64,000 nt of DNA from IMG/VR virus record IMGVR_UViG_3300009182_000042, positions 1-64,000 of that record; one strand, 5' to 3'. The notes under the pieces are model-generated. The model did not search any database and was not told the DNA's origin. It saw only the letters and a list, made by a program, of their open reading frames with translations. Every line of letters begins with the position of its first letter. Within the stretch, counting starts at the first letter, position 1. A program made the position numbers and the translations under genes. Source of the DNA: a virus. Shown one piece after another: positions 44,733 through 53,248 of the stretch.

Positions 44733-44967
44733 TGTGTTTGCAATTATTTAAATCACCGTCCACATGAAATACTGCAAAGATATCTAGGTACGGTGATTTA
44801 TATCCACATTTGTCGCAGGAATTTTTGATTCGATAGCCGGCTTTTAACCACCTGGGAACTTTGACTCCGCGTAAACAATGCCCACACTGAGTTCTATAGT
44901 AGGGTTTTTTGTTTTTATAATAGTTAATGGCTACTGGATGTAGTCCGCACAAGCACAAAGGTCGCAT
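44641..44967 (-). CDS. HNH-like zinc-binding protein
   Basis: 108 aa, Cys-rich: CLCG, CGHCLRG and CDKCGYKSP zinc-ligand pairs, then VFHVDGDLNNCKHTNLKTVC, ending NCQRVL. This matches the HNH layout (H-DGD-N----NL--LC--C), although the usual first His is replaced in the FHVDGD context. Such small proteins are common in T4-like cyanophages. It may be a homing-type nuclease remnant or a DNA-binding zinc protein. The start lies 5 nt after a TTAAATA box with no Shine-Dalgarno. Its 3' 92 nt are antisense to gp1. Confidence 0.7.
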   Translation of the reverse strand: MRPLCLCGLHPVAINYYKNKKPYYRTQCGHCLRGVKVPRWLKAGYRIKNSCDKCGYKSPYLDIFAVFHVDGDLNNCKHTNLKTVCANCQRVLHREGHQWRQGDLVPDL

Positions 44968-44972
44968 ACGAT

Positions 44973-44979
44973 TATTTAA
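44973..44979 (-). promoter_or_regulatory. Candidate late promoter (TTAAATA), leaderless type
   Basis: Minus strand TTAAATA-ATCGT-ATG, 5-nt gap and no ribosome site. Divergent partner of the gp18 box at 45034. Confidence 0.5.
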
Positions 44980-45033
44980 GCCTTTTTGCCACCTTTTCTC
45001 GAGGCTATTACAGCTACAAATTAATCAAAAGCC

Positions 45034-45040
45034 ATAAATA
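45034..45040 (+). promoter_or_regulatory. Candidate late promoter (ATAAATA) for gp18
   Basis: ATAAATA 32 nt before the sheath ATG at 45073, with TGGAGAT as ribosome site. Expected start about 45046. Confidence 0.6.
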
Positions 45041-45072
45041 CATGAACAACATGTCATCATGGAGATCATACA

Positions 45073-48000
45073 ATGGCCATACTTCAGTCACCAGGCGTTA
45101 GCGTAACAGTAGTAGACGAAAGTTTCTACACACCAGCCGCGCCAGGCACCGTACCTTTAATCGTAATTGCTACAGAATCAAATAAACAAAATGCTGCCGG
45201 CACAGGTATTGCACCGGGCACATTGGCAGCCAATGCAGGAACAGTTTATTTGCTAACAAGTCAAATGGATCTGGGAGCCACTTTTGGTATTCCTATGTTC
45301 CAGACTGATGCAGAAAATAACCCTGTACATGCAAGTGAAGTTAATGAATACGGATTACAAGCCGCTTACAGTTTTCTAGGAGTCAGTAATCAAGCATATG
45401 TAGTACGTGCTAATGTTGATCTAGGACAACTAACAGGCAGTGGCACAATTCCAGCAGGCAGTCCAGTAGACGGAACATATTGGTGGGATACTGCAACAAC
45501 CAGCTTTGGCGTATTTCAGTACTCCGCTGGCGGCGATCCATCGAACACAGCATTCTATGTAAAAACAGTCAACACAATTACCAATGTGGCTTACACAACA
45601 GGATCGGGCACTTATTCTCCGCTGGGCAGTTATGGCCAAGCAGGCGATTATGCTGTAGTGGCCCTGGGTTCCACATTGCCTACCAATACCTTGTGGTTTA
45701 AAAAATACAATACACTGAGCGATGGTACTGCTGGTAGCACTGCCGGCAACAACGTTTCATGGGTAGCAGTAGGTTCAACAGCATGGACATCTGGCTGGCC
45801 AACAGCAATTGGTACAGTGGCAGGTGTAAGTTTTATCACAAGCGATACCTTGGTTATTAACGGGTACACAGTAACAGGCGCAACCACTTACGGTGGCCTA
45901 GTAACTGCAATTGGCTCAAACGTAACTGGCGTCACAGCCAGTATACAAAACGGTTTGTTGAATTTGTATTCAACTGGTGTTGATATCGTTATCAGTGGTA
46001 CGCTAACCAGTGGTGCAAAAACAATCATAGCTCCTGGCACATACAAAGCTCCGGCGCTATCAATCAGCCCACACTACACTGTCCCACAATACAGTACCTA
46101 TTTGAATTCCAGCACAGTGGCAGGTTATCCAACAGGCAGTTTGTGGATCAAGACAACCACTGTAAATCAAGGTGCCAACTGGGACATTGAAAAATACAAT
46201 GCTACCACAAGTACATGGATTCGTCAAACAGTTAGTCAGTTGTATGCAAACAATCAATCAGCAATGGCTGCGTTGGACGTAAGCGGCGGCGGAATCAACA
46301 TTCCGGTAGGACAAGTTTATATCAAGTTTAATGATACAGAAGCAAGTCCCACACAGGCTAATTTTAAGATCTATCAACGTCAAGTAACTGGGGCCACAGT
46401 AACTACATCAGCCATCATTACTTCAGGAACATTGACCAGTGGCTCAAATACATTCCAGATCACCAGCAGTCAAACCGGTAGCAGTTCATTACCATCACTG
46501 GTAACTGTGACATTCACAGCGGCTGGTACCACAGCAGATGCTAACACATTGGCTTCAGCTATCAATGCTCAAACTGTGGGATTGGTCAATATCAAAGCAT
46601 CAGTGACCAGCAGTAACCAAGTGACGTTGCAACACATCTACGGCGGCGATATCAGATTGGTAGACGGTACTAATACTCCAATCACTAAACTATTCAACAT
46701 AACAACAAGTGCAAACTTTGATCCAGATCCAACAAGCAATGGCAGCGATGGTAAATTCATTGTCACAGCATGGAATTGGGTGAATGGCAGCAATGTAAGT
46801 TTGGTCACTCCAAGTGCCACTGCACCAACTACCAATCCAACCAATGGTACATTATGGTACAACACCAATATTGATGTTGATATCATGGTAAATGATGGCA
46901 CACGTTGGAGAGGTTATTTGACCTCTGAAGGCAAGGCCGTGGTAAATCCCGGTGTTGGTTTTGCCAGCGGTACCACAAGTACAGATCCAAATGGTCCTAT
47001 CATATCTGCTACAGAACCCACTGTTCGTAGCGATGGCCTGGGATTAAATCACGGTGATATTTGGGTCAGCACAGCAGATTTAAGCAAGTTTCCAACAATT
47101 TACAAATACAATTTTTTAACTAAAAAATGGAGACTGATTGATGTAACGGATCAAACTGGCAGTTTGGGTATGTTGTTTGCAGATGCACGTTGGAGTGACA
47201 ACAGTGCGAATTCAGGAGTCAGTACAGGCGCAGGCACACCAGGCACCATTGTCAGCTTGTCCGCCAGCAATTATGTAGACTTTGACGCACCAGATCCAAC
47301 TGTGTATCCAAAAGGCATACTGTTGTATAACCTACGTCGTAGCGGTTTTAATGTCAAGAAATATGTAACAGGATATGTAAATACCAATGCATACAATACC
47401 AGAGTAACAGGTAGTCCGTTGATGACTAACTACAATCCGGATCGTTGGGTCACTAACTCTCCTAACAGTTACAAAGGTGTTGGACAGTTTGGTGCAAATG
47501 CTCAACGTGCAGTTGTTGTTCAAGCATTAAATGCATTGATTCAAAGTAACGATCAAATTCGCGACGAAGACAGCAGAGTATTCAACTTGCTAAGTTGCCC
47601 AGGGTATTTAGAAACTACTCCAGCACTGGTTGGATTGAACACAGATCGTGGACTGTTATCGTTTATCGTAGCAGATGCTCCAGCACATTTGACTCCAGAT
47701 GCAACATCATTGAGTAACTGGGGCAACAACGTAAACAAAGCAACTGTGGATGGTCCAGACGGGCTTATTGAAAATCATGCATACTCAGCAGTTTACTATC
47801 CATGGGGCTACACAACTGACCTAATGGGCAACAACATTGTTGTTCCCCCAAGCCATATCATGTTACGCACAATCGCACTCAGCGACAATGTGAGTTACCC
47901 ATGGTTTGCACCAGCTGGTGTACGTCGTGGCGGAGTTACAAATGCCAGTAGTGTTGGCTATGTCAACGCCGCAACAGGTGAATTTGAAACTGTGGCATTG

Positions 48001-48441
48001 AATGCCGGACAGCGCGACACATTGTCAGCGGTACATGTGAACCCAATCACATATATTGGCGGTGTTGGTTTAGTAGCATACGGACAAAAGACTCGACAAC
48101 TGGTAGCTAGTTCGTTGGATCGTATCAACGTGGCACGTTTGGTAATTTACTTGCGTTATCAACTGAACACAATTTCCAAGCCGTTTATATTTGAACCCAA
48201 CGATACGATTACTCGTAACACAATTAAACAACAGATTGAAAAACTATTGCTTAACCTAACAGCAGAACGTGCTCTATATGACTTCTTAGTTGTATGTGAC
48301 AGTTCAAACAACACACCAAGCAGAATTGATGCTAATGAGCTACATGTAGATATAGCCATTGAACCAGTTAAAGCTGTGGAATTCATCTATATTCCACTAC
48401 GTTTAGAAAATACTGGCGCAATCAAAGGTCTGAGCAAATAA
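45073..48441 (+). CDS. 18: Contractile tail sheath protein gp18, enlarged
   Basis: 1122 aa against 659 aa for T4 gp18. The N-terminus (MAILQSPGVSVTVVDESFYT) and C-terminus (VARLVIYLRYQLNTISKPFI, FEPNDTITRNTIKQQIEKLL, VKAVEFIYIPLRL) are canonical sheath. Residues about 140-640 are an unusually large insertion. It includes two segments of flagellin-IN-like pattern (YGGLVTAIGSNVTGVTASIQ, TLASAINAQTVGLVNIKASV) plus WYNT/LWIKT repeats. The insert presumably projects from the sheath surface. Paired with gp19 downstream. Identity is secure from both ends. Confidence 0.93.
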   Translation: MAILQSPGVSVTVVDESFYTPAAPGTVPLIVIATESNKQNAAGTGIAPGTLAANAGTVYLLTSQMDLGATFGIPMFQTDAENNPVHASEVNEYGLQAAYSFLGVSNQAYVVRANVDLGQLTGSGTIPAGSPVDGTYWWDTATTSFGVFQYSAGGDPSNTAFYVKTVNTITNVAYTTGSGTYSPLGSYGQAGDYAVVALGSTLPTNTLWFKKYNTLSDGTAGSTAGNNVSWVAVGSTAWTSGWPTAIGTVAGVSFITSDTLVINGYTVTGATTYGGLVTAIGSNVTGVTASIQNGLLNLYSTGVDIVISGTLTSGAKTIIAPGTYKAPALSISPHYTVPQYSTYLNSSTVAGYPTGSLWIKTTTVNQGANWDIEKYNATTSTWIRQTVSQLYANNQSAMAALDVSGGGINIPVGQVYIKFNDTEASPTQANFKIYQRQVTGATVTTSAIITSGTLTSGSNTFQITSSQTGSSSLPSLVTVTFTAAGTTADANTLASAINAQTVGLVNIKASVTSSNQVTLQHIYGGDIRLVDGTNTPITKLFNITTSANFDPDPTSNGSDGKFIVTAWNWVNGSNVSLVTPSATAPTTNPTNGTLWYNTNIDVDIMVNDGTRWRGYLTSEGKAVVNPGVGFASGTTSTDPNGPIISATEPTVRSDGLGLNHGDIWVSTADLSKFPTIYKYNFLTKKWRLIDVTDQTGSLGMLFADARWSDNSANSGVSTGAGTPGTIVSLSASNYVDFDAPDPTVYPKGILLYNLRRSGFNVKKYVTGYVNTNAYNTRVTGSPLMTNYNPDRWVTNSPNSYKGVGQFGANAQRAVVVQALNALIQSNDQIRDEDSRVFNLLSCPGYLETTPALVGLNTDRGLLSFIVADAPAHLTPDATSLSNWGNNVNKATVDGPDGLIENHAYSAVYYPWGYTTDLMGNNIVVPPSHIMLRTIALSDNVSYPWFAPAGVRRGGVTNASSVGYVNAATGEFETVALNAGQRDTLSAVHVNPITYIGGVGLVAYGQKTRQLVASSLDRINVARLVIYLRYQLNTISKPFIFEPNDTITRNTIKQQIEKLLLNLTAERALYDFLVVCDSSNNTPSRIDANELHVDIAIEPVKAVEFIYIPLRLENTGAIKGLSK

Positions 48442-48453
48442 TAGGAGATTATA

Positions 48454-49086
48454 ATGGCAATTGCGGCACTATCAAACTTTACGGTACCACTAGCTTCGGA
48501 TCAAAGCGCAAGTTCACAGGGCATGTTGATGCCCAAGTTGAAATATCGTTTTAGAATTTCATTTGAAAACTTCGGAGTAAGTACACCAACAACAGAATTG
48601 ACCAAACAGGTTGCAGAAGCGGCTCGTCCAAAAGTTGAATTTGAAAATCAAACCATTGACATTTACAACAGCAAAGTATACTTTGCCGGTAAACCCAAGT
48701 GGAGTCCAATCGCAATCAAATTGCGTGACGATGTAACCAATGCTGTTAGCAAATTGGTTGGTGAACAGAATCAGAAACAGTTTGACTTCTTTGAACAGAG
48801 TTCAGCGGCTTCAGCTGGTGATTACAAGTTTACCATGCGTATTGAAATCCTAGACGGTGGCAACGGCACCAGCACTCCTAACGTTCTTGAAACTTGGATC
48901 TGTTATGGTTGCTATATCCAGAGCACCAACTGGAACGATTTGAAGTATAGCGAGCAAGGTCCAGTATTGATTGATTTGAGCATTCAATTTGACAATGCTG
49001 TACAAGCACCAAGCGAATTGGCTATCGGTAGTCCAACATCAGTTCAGACTAATCGCGGCAATAACACCAACGCATTGGGCGGTTAA
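48454..49086 (+). CDS. 19: Tail tube protein gp19
   Basis: 210 aa (T4 gp19 163 aa), 12 nt after gp18 with AGGAG before the ATG. Blocks KLKYRFRISFENFGVSTPTT, VEFENQTIDIYNSKVYFAGK, WSPIAIKLRDDVTNAVSKLV and LETWICYGCYIQSTNWNDLK give the tube-protein fold that stacks as hexamers inside the sheath. A GNRA-loop terminator follows immediately, ending the 18-19 unit. Confidence 0.92.
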   Translation: MAIAALSNFTVPLASDQSASSQGMLMPKLKYRFRISFENFGVSTPTTELTKQVAEAARPKVEFENQTIDIYNSKVYFAGKPKWSPIAIKLRDDVTNAVSKLVGEQNQKQFDFFEQSSAASAGDYKFTMRIEILDGGNGTSTPNVLETWICYGCYIQSTNWNDLKYSEQGPVLIDLSIQFDNAVQAPSELAIGSPTSVQTNRGNNTNALGG

Positions 49087-49094
49087 TATTTAAT

Positions 49095-49117
49095 AAGCCT
49101 ACGAAAGTAGGCTTTTT
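49095..49117 (+). terminator. Rho-independent terminator after gp19
   Basis: 8-bp stem (49095-49102/49107-49114) with GAAA tetraloop followed by T residues, 9 nt after the gp19 stop. Confidence 0.88.
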
Positions 49118-49153
49118 AATGGTTGCTCATTAACTACGTACTTTATATATTAA

Positions 49154-49160
49154 ATAAATA
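49154..49160 (+). promoter_or_regulatory. Candidate late promoter (ATAAATA), leaderless type
   Basis: ATAAATA-ATAGT-ATG(49166): 5-nt gap, no ribosome site, directly behind the gp19 terminator. Confidence 0.6.
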
Positions 49161-49165
49161 ATAGT

Positions 49166-50140
49166 ATGTCCTTCACCTCTAACCCCAATTTAAAACATGA
49201 TCCTGCACTTAATTTCCGAGATCAGCGCCATGCCAGTAGGCTGTTTACAGCAGATCAGTTTAGGCTTGCACCCAAACAAAATTTCCTATTTCATGTGGCA
49301 TTTGGCATCAACAAGGCGGCACTGATAAATTCAGAACTGGTACAGCGATACGGCAATGAAATTAACATGCTGGTGAAGAGTGCAGACTTACCAAACATCA
49401 CACTAAAAGTAGATACTGTGCATCAGTACAACAGAAAAAAGAATGTGCAATACATAAGTGAATTTACAGATTTGAGTATCAAGTTCCATGACGACAATAT
49501 GGGATTGATTAATCATCTTTGGCAAAATTACTACACTTACTATTATGCAGATCCGAGATCTGCCACAGTCAATGGATCATACACTAGAAATGCTACAAAA
49601 AACAGTAATTTTATTCCAACAGCATACGGCTTGGATAATAAAAGCACACGACCATTCTTTGATTACATAAAAATATATCAAATGGCTCGCCATGAATATG
49701 TTGAATATTTTTTGCATAATCCAATCATTACCAACTGGAATCACAACAAACTGGATTACAGTCAGGGTAATACTCCGCATGATTTTGATATGAAAATAAA
49801 ATACGAAGCAGTGAGCTATAGTCAAGGCAGTGTTAACGCTCAAAACGATGCTCCTGAAGGATTTGGCCAAACACATTATGATTTCACGCCCAGTCCGCTA
49901 AGTGGCATCAATCCTGATCCCAGTACAATAAGTCCCAGCTTTGTAGCGGCATTGGATATTGAAACTATTGCTCCTGGAATTATTAACAATGTGATAAAGC
50001 AAATCAATACAGCACAGAACACAAAACAATCTTCAGCACCGCCATCAGCTAATCTAACAACTTCAGCCAATACTCAAAGCACTGGCGGATTGCAAGGATA
50101 TGCATTTCCGCAAAGTAGTAATACAAACAAGGCCACATAA
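49166..50140 (+). CDS. Tail-tube-like virion protein (possibly gp54-like initiator)
   Basis: 324 aa. The segment QNFLFHVAFGINKAALINSE, then INMLVKSADLPNITLKVDTV and FTDLSIKFHDDNMGLINHLW, follows the phage tail-tube fold also seen in gp19 and in the T4 baseplate tube initiator gp54 (320 aa). The C-terminal about 60 residues are Ser/Asn/Gln/Pro-rich and probably disordered. Placed directly after gp19. A tube-initiator or tube-associated role is an inference from fold pattern, size and location. The stop overlaps the next start. Confidence 0.55.
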   Translation: MSFTSNPNLKHDPALNFRDQRHASRLFTADQFRLAPKQNFLFHVAFGINKAALINSELVQRYGNEINMLVKSADLPNITLKVDTVHQYNRKKNVQYISEFTDLSIKFHDDNMGLINHLWQNYYTYYYADPRSATVNGSYTRNATKNSNFIPTAYGLDNKSTRPFFDYIKIYQMARHEYVEYFLHNPIITNWNHNKLDYSQGNTPHDFDMKIKYEAVSYSQGSVNAQNDAPEGFGQTHYDFTPSPLSGINPDPSTISPSFVAALDIETIAPGIINNVIKQINTAQNTKQSSAPPSANLTTSANTQSTGGLQGYAFPQSSNTNKAT

Positions 50141-50505
50141 TGATGATTAATAACTTACCTAATACTACTAACGGTCCAGTTGCAGTCAAACAGTTTTTTG
50201 ACAATTATTTTACAGGGACCGTTACATTTCCTGCAAATCAGATTGATGCCACCACTGCATTCTTTACCAAACGAGGATTTGATAAAGTCAGCGCCGCAAG
50301 CACTGCAATTATTTTACTTAACCAAGCCAAAGCAGAAAGTGTCAGTGTGTTCACATTGTTAGACAAGTTTAAAAGTCTTACCGATGTACAACTCAATCAA
50401 ATTATTGTACAAGTGTTGAACGCATACAGAGAAAAAACCAGTTTACTAGGTTATAGAACTGCCATGCAAACTGATACATTTGAAGCTCGTAATATTTTAG
50501 TGTAA
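50140..50505 (+). CDS. Hypothetical protein, probable virion assembly
   Basis: 121 aa helical protein: KQFFDNYFTGTVTFPANQID, TKRGFDKVSAASTAIILLNQ, LLDKFKSLTDVQLNQIIVQV, YREKTSLLGYR. TAATG overlaps on both sides couple it to the tube-like protein and the gp4-like protein. Small proteins of this type occur at this place in cyanophage-type genomes (memory). No function known. Confidence 0.62.
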   Translation: MMINNLPNTTNGPVAVKQFFDNYFTGTVTFPANQIDATTAFFTKRGFDKVSAASTAIILLNQAKAESVSVFTLLDKFKSLTDVQLNQIIVQVLNAYREKTSLLGYRTAMQTDTFEARNILV

Positions 50506-50933
50506 TGGCCAGCAAATTTGCACGTGGTAAGTTTACCATGACAACTCCTGAAAAATATGTAGGTACCAAGATGCCCACATATCGCAGTAGTTGGGAACTC
50601 ACATTCATGAGATTCTGCGATACAAATCCCAGTATCTTAAAATGGGCCAGCGAAGCAATACAAATTCCCTACAAAGATCCCTTGACTGGCAAGAGCACAG
50701 TGTATGTGCCTGATTTTTTTATACAGTACGTGGACAAGCAAGGACGCATGCTGACAGAACTGATAGAAATAAAACCCAGCAGTCAGCAGATACTGGAGCG
50801 GGTGGGCAAGAACAAATTCAATCAAATGCAGTTTGTCAAGAATCAAGCCAAATGGGCTGCCGCTGGTGCCTGGTGCAAACAGCAAGGATTGCGATTCAGA
50901 ATACTGAATGAAAATGATATATTCCATGTTTGA
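50505..50933 (+). CDS. 4: Head completion protein, gp4-like (nuclease fold)
   Basis: 142 aa (T4 gp4 about 150 aa). Shared framework: EKYVGTKMPTYRSSWELTFM near the N-terminus, WASEAIQIPYKDP, VYVPDFFIQYV, LIEIKPS, and the C-terminal AKWAAAGAWCKQQGLRFRIL. Glu31, Asp70 of PDFF and Glu88-x-Lys90 fit a TnsA/PD-(D/E)xK-type nuclease core. gp4 homologues complete the head after packaging; any nuclease activity is inferred. The start overlaps the preceding stop. Confidence 0.78.
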   Translation: MASKFARGKFTMTTPEKYVGTKMPTYRSSWELTFMRFCDTNPSILKWASEAIQIPYKDPLTGKSTVYVPDFFIQYVDKQGRMLTELIEIKPSSQQILERVGKNKFNQMQFVKNQAKWAAAGAWCKQQGLRFRILNENDIFHV

Positions 50934-50950
50934 TCTGGATAAGTAATTGT

Positions 50951-51433
50951 ATGACTAAAAAACTAGAGGAAGTGTTGAATCTTCCAGAAAACAAAAAGAT
51001 CATCAAGGACGAAGAAAAGCGTCAAGTAAAAGCTGAAGTTGCACAGCCATTTCTTCGTGATATGCAAGAGTTTGATAAAATATCAGCCGCACTACCGCAA
51101 GTCAAAGGCTTGGGCGATTTGGGCGATAGCGAACTGGATGCCTTGGCACAAAAAGCTCAGGACGCTTATGAAGACATAATGGATCTTGGTATGAATGTGG
51201 AAGCCAGATACAGCGGCAGATTGTTTGAAGTGGCTGCCAGCATGCTGGGTCATGCTATACAAGCCAAAACTGCCAAACTGGATAAGAAATTAAAAATGGT
51301 TGATTTACAGCTGAAAAAGCAGAAAATTGACCAAGACGCTATGGGCATCGACGACAGTGTGACACTTCAGGGCGAAGGTGTAATTGTTACAGATCGCAAT
51401 AGCCTATTAGAAAAATTAAAGAATTTAAAATAA
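50951..51433 (+). CDS. 16: Terminase small subunit, gp16-like
   Basis: 160 aa (T4 gp16 164 aa), start chosen at ATG 50951; an in-frame TTG at 50930 would overlap gp4. Helical, with ALAQKAQDAYEDIMDLGMNV, YSGRLFEVAASMLGHAIQAK and LDKKLKMVDLQLKKQKIDQD: the central coiled hairpin that oligomerises in T4 gp16. The C-terminus has a GVIVTDRNSLLEKLKNL segment. Upstream of gp17 with two genes between, whereas T4 has 16 and 17 adjacent. Assignment rests on pattern, size and place. Confidence 0.72.
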   Translation: MTKKLEEVLNLPENKKIIKDEEKRQVKAEVAQPFLRDMQEFDKISAALPQVKGLGDLGDSELDALAQKAQDAYEDIMDLGMNVEARYSGRLFEVAASMLGHAIQAKTAKLDKKLKMVDLQLKKQKIDQDAMGIDDSVTLQGEGVIVTDRNSLLEKLKNLK

Positions 51434-51436
51434 ATA
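51430..51436 (+). promoter_or_regulatory. Candidate late promoter (ATAAATA)
   Basis: ATAAATA overlapping the gp16 stop, 18 nt before the ATG at 51455, with AGGA in the short leader. Confidence 0.5.
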
Positions 51437-51454
51437 CATGACTAGGATCCTAAC

Positions 51455-52087
51455 ATGAAATCATTTACCGAATACTTAACAGAGAGTAAAAAAGTTTACC
51501 AATTCAAGGTAAAAATTGCTGGCGAACACCCCAACAATGCAGTTGAACAACTTAAAGGGTCTTTGGACCAATTCCATGTTAGTAGCGTTAGCAAAGGCGG
51601 CACTACACCAATTCAAGAACGTCACAGTGAATTTCCAGAGCATGCTAACATCGGTATGACCATTTATGACGTGACTACAGATTATCCAGCAACTGCCATG
51701 CAAATTCGTGATATGGTTGCAACTGGACTAGGTATTACACACAGCCACGTGGTTGTGCGTAACATGGCAGAAGAACGTGAATACGAAATTAATCACGAAC
51801 ATGATGATCGCACACATACTGCCTTAGTGGGTACAACACAATCACCTAGCAATCATGGCGACATGATCAACGACACATACAAATATAATTTGCTTAAAGA
51901 ACTAGGCAAAGAAAAACATTCCATGACGCAGGTCAAAGGATTTAATGACCAAATTTTAGCCAAGAGTGCTCCGGGGCCGGCTAAAGAATATGGCAAGAAC
52001 AAAACAACAACTAAAAAATCTGGGACTATAAGTGCTATTGGCACCAAACAGAATAAAATCCCTGATCCAATGAAGGGAGCAAAATAA
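51455..52087 (+). CDS. Probable head-targeted internal protein with capsid-targeting-like N-terminus
   Basis: 210 aa. It begins MKSFTEYLTES, strikingly like the T4 internal-protein capsid-targeting sequence MKTYQEFIAEA, and LTE|S (after Glu10) fits the gp21 (L/I)xE cleavage rule. The rest is a small alpha/beta region (YQFKVKIAGEHPNNAVEQLK, ATAMQIRDMVATGLGITHSH) and a Lys/Gly/Thr-rich basic tail (KEYGKNKTTTKKSGTIS). A protein packaged with the DNA and injected or processed by gp21 is inferred. The stop overlaps the next ATG. Confidence 0.65.
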   Translation: MKSFTEYLTESKKVYQFKVKIAGEHPNNAVEQLKGSLDQFHVSSVSKGGTTPIQERHSEFPEHANIGMTIYDVTTDYPATAMQIRDMVATGLGITHSHVVVRNMAEEREYEINHEHDDRTHTALVGTTQSPSNHGDMINDTYKYNLLKELGKEKHSMTQVKGFNDQILAKSAPGPAKEYGKNKTTTKKSGTISAIGTKQNKIPDPMKGAK

Positions 52088-53172
52088 TGCAGTTATACGA
52101 TTTGATAGCAAAATTAAAAACAATTGAAGAAGATACTGCTAGTATCGGCGGAACTACAGTTCAGGATCCAAGAAATCCAGATATGATTACTTGGACCGAT
52201 CTATTACAAAAGGGAATGTCCAACCAGATGATTCAAGCCAAATACCCAGGTTTAGATCCTAAACAAGGTTTAGTTTCTATTTGGCGACTACAGCAACAAG
52301 TTAATAAAACATATCCAGATATTAAATTTCGTCGTACCGACGGGAGTGTGGGGTTTGATGGCCGCAATGGTCCAGATACGATTGCACAATTTGAAAAAGC
52401 TCTCAAGTACGAAGAGATGAAAAAACAACAAGCCGGCGACACGCTGGCCGCACAAACTCCAGACAATTATAATAGCGGCTATAATTTAGTTGACAACTTA
52501 AAAAAATGGGTAAGTGCAAATGTCATTGCTCCAATAACTGGTGCTAGCGATGCATATAATGATGCGTCTAGGCGTGTTCCACACCCGCAGACTGCCAATA
52601 ATTCACCTATGGAAAGTATTCATAGTTTAGCAGAAAAAATGCGTAGATTAGATGAAGGTTTGGAAATTATGCCTATGATGCCAGGACATTCAGACCATCA
52701 ACCCGACAATGTGTCCATGAGTATCAATGTCAACGGTCAAGGCGAAGGCGGCATCCGTAGCATTATGAATATTCTACGCGACATAGAAGGCAATAACAGT
52801 CACGGCGCACCAAGTCACGAACATGATCCAAAAGAGCCGCTAATTGGCGACATGGTAAAAGACATGCACGATGATATTGATAATGATAACGGCGAAGAAA
52901 GTCCACTATCAGATGCTCCAGAAGAAGAAATGGAAGAAGGTAACGAGAATGACGATGCAGAAATATGGGCAAATAGTGCTCACGGTGATGCGGGGCATCA
53001 TACGCACGGAGTTGATGCAGTCACATTCAGCGGTGATGACATGAACAGCAAAGGTAAGATTAGTCCAGTAAGTCGCGCACCAGGTACCAACCCATTACGT
53101 GAACCAAGTAATTTTGATGAATCATTAGTTCGTAGATTGCAAGAGCACTACGAACAAATTAAAAACAATTAA
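52087..53172 (+). CDS. Probable internal virion protein
   Basis: 361 aa. Start MQLYDLIAKLKTIEEDTASI, with IEE|D fitting a gp21 cleavage site. Residues about 40-130 (LLQKGMSNQMIQAKYPGLDP, GPDTIAQFEKALKYEEMKKQ) are helical. The second half is highly acidic and His-rich (HDDIDNDNGEESPLSDAPEE, WANSAHGDAGHHTHGVDAVT), ending in a basic helix SLVRRLQEHYEQIKNN. No known domain. Coupled to the previous gene by TAATG and followed by a terminator. Head-internal location is inferred from the N-terminus and neighbours. Confidence 0.6.
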   Translation: MQLYDLIAKLKTIEEDTASIGGTTVQDPRNPDMITWTDLLQKGMSNQMIQAKYPGLDPKQGLVSIWRLQQQVNKTYPDIKFRRTDGSVGFDGRNGPDTIAQFEKALKYEEMKKQQAGDTLAAQTPDNYNSGYNLVDNLKKWVSANVIAPITGASDAYNDASRRVPHPQTANNSPMESIHSLAEKMRRLDEGLEIMPMMPGHSDHQPDNVSMSINVNGQGEGGIRSIMNILRDIEGNNSHGAPSHEHDPKEPLIGDMVKDMHDDIDNDNGEESPLSDAPEEEMEEGNENDDAEIWANSAHGDAGHHTHGVDAVTFSGDDMNSKGKISPVSRAPGTNPLREPSNFDESLVRRLQEHYEQIKNN

Positions 53173-53206
53173 GTTTCGTCGCAGTTAGCACTCTGTAACC
53201 AGTGCC

Positions 53207-53234
53207 AAATAGACCCTCCGGGGTCTATTTTTTT
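53207..53234 (+). terminator. Rho-independent terminator
   Basis: Perfect 10-bp stem (53207-53216/53221-53230) with TCCG loop, then TTTT, 34 nt after the previous stop and just before the gp17 promoter box. Confidence 0.92.
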
Positions 53235-53236
53235 GA

Positions 53237-53243
53237 TTAAATA
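53237..53243 (+). promoter_or_regulatory. Candidate late promoter (TTAAATA), leaderless type, for gp17
   Basis: TTAAATA-AACAT-ATG(53249): 5-nt gap, no ribosome site, directly downstream of a terminator. Confidence 0.6.
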
Positions 53244-53248
53244 AACAT

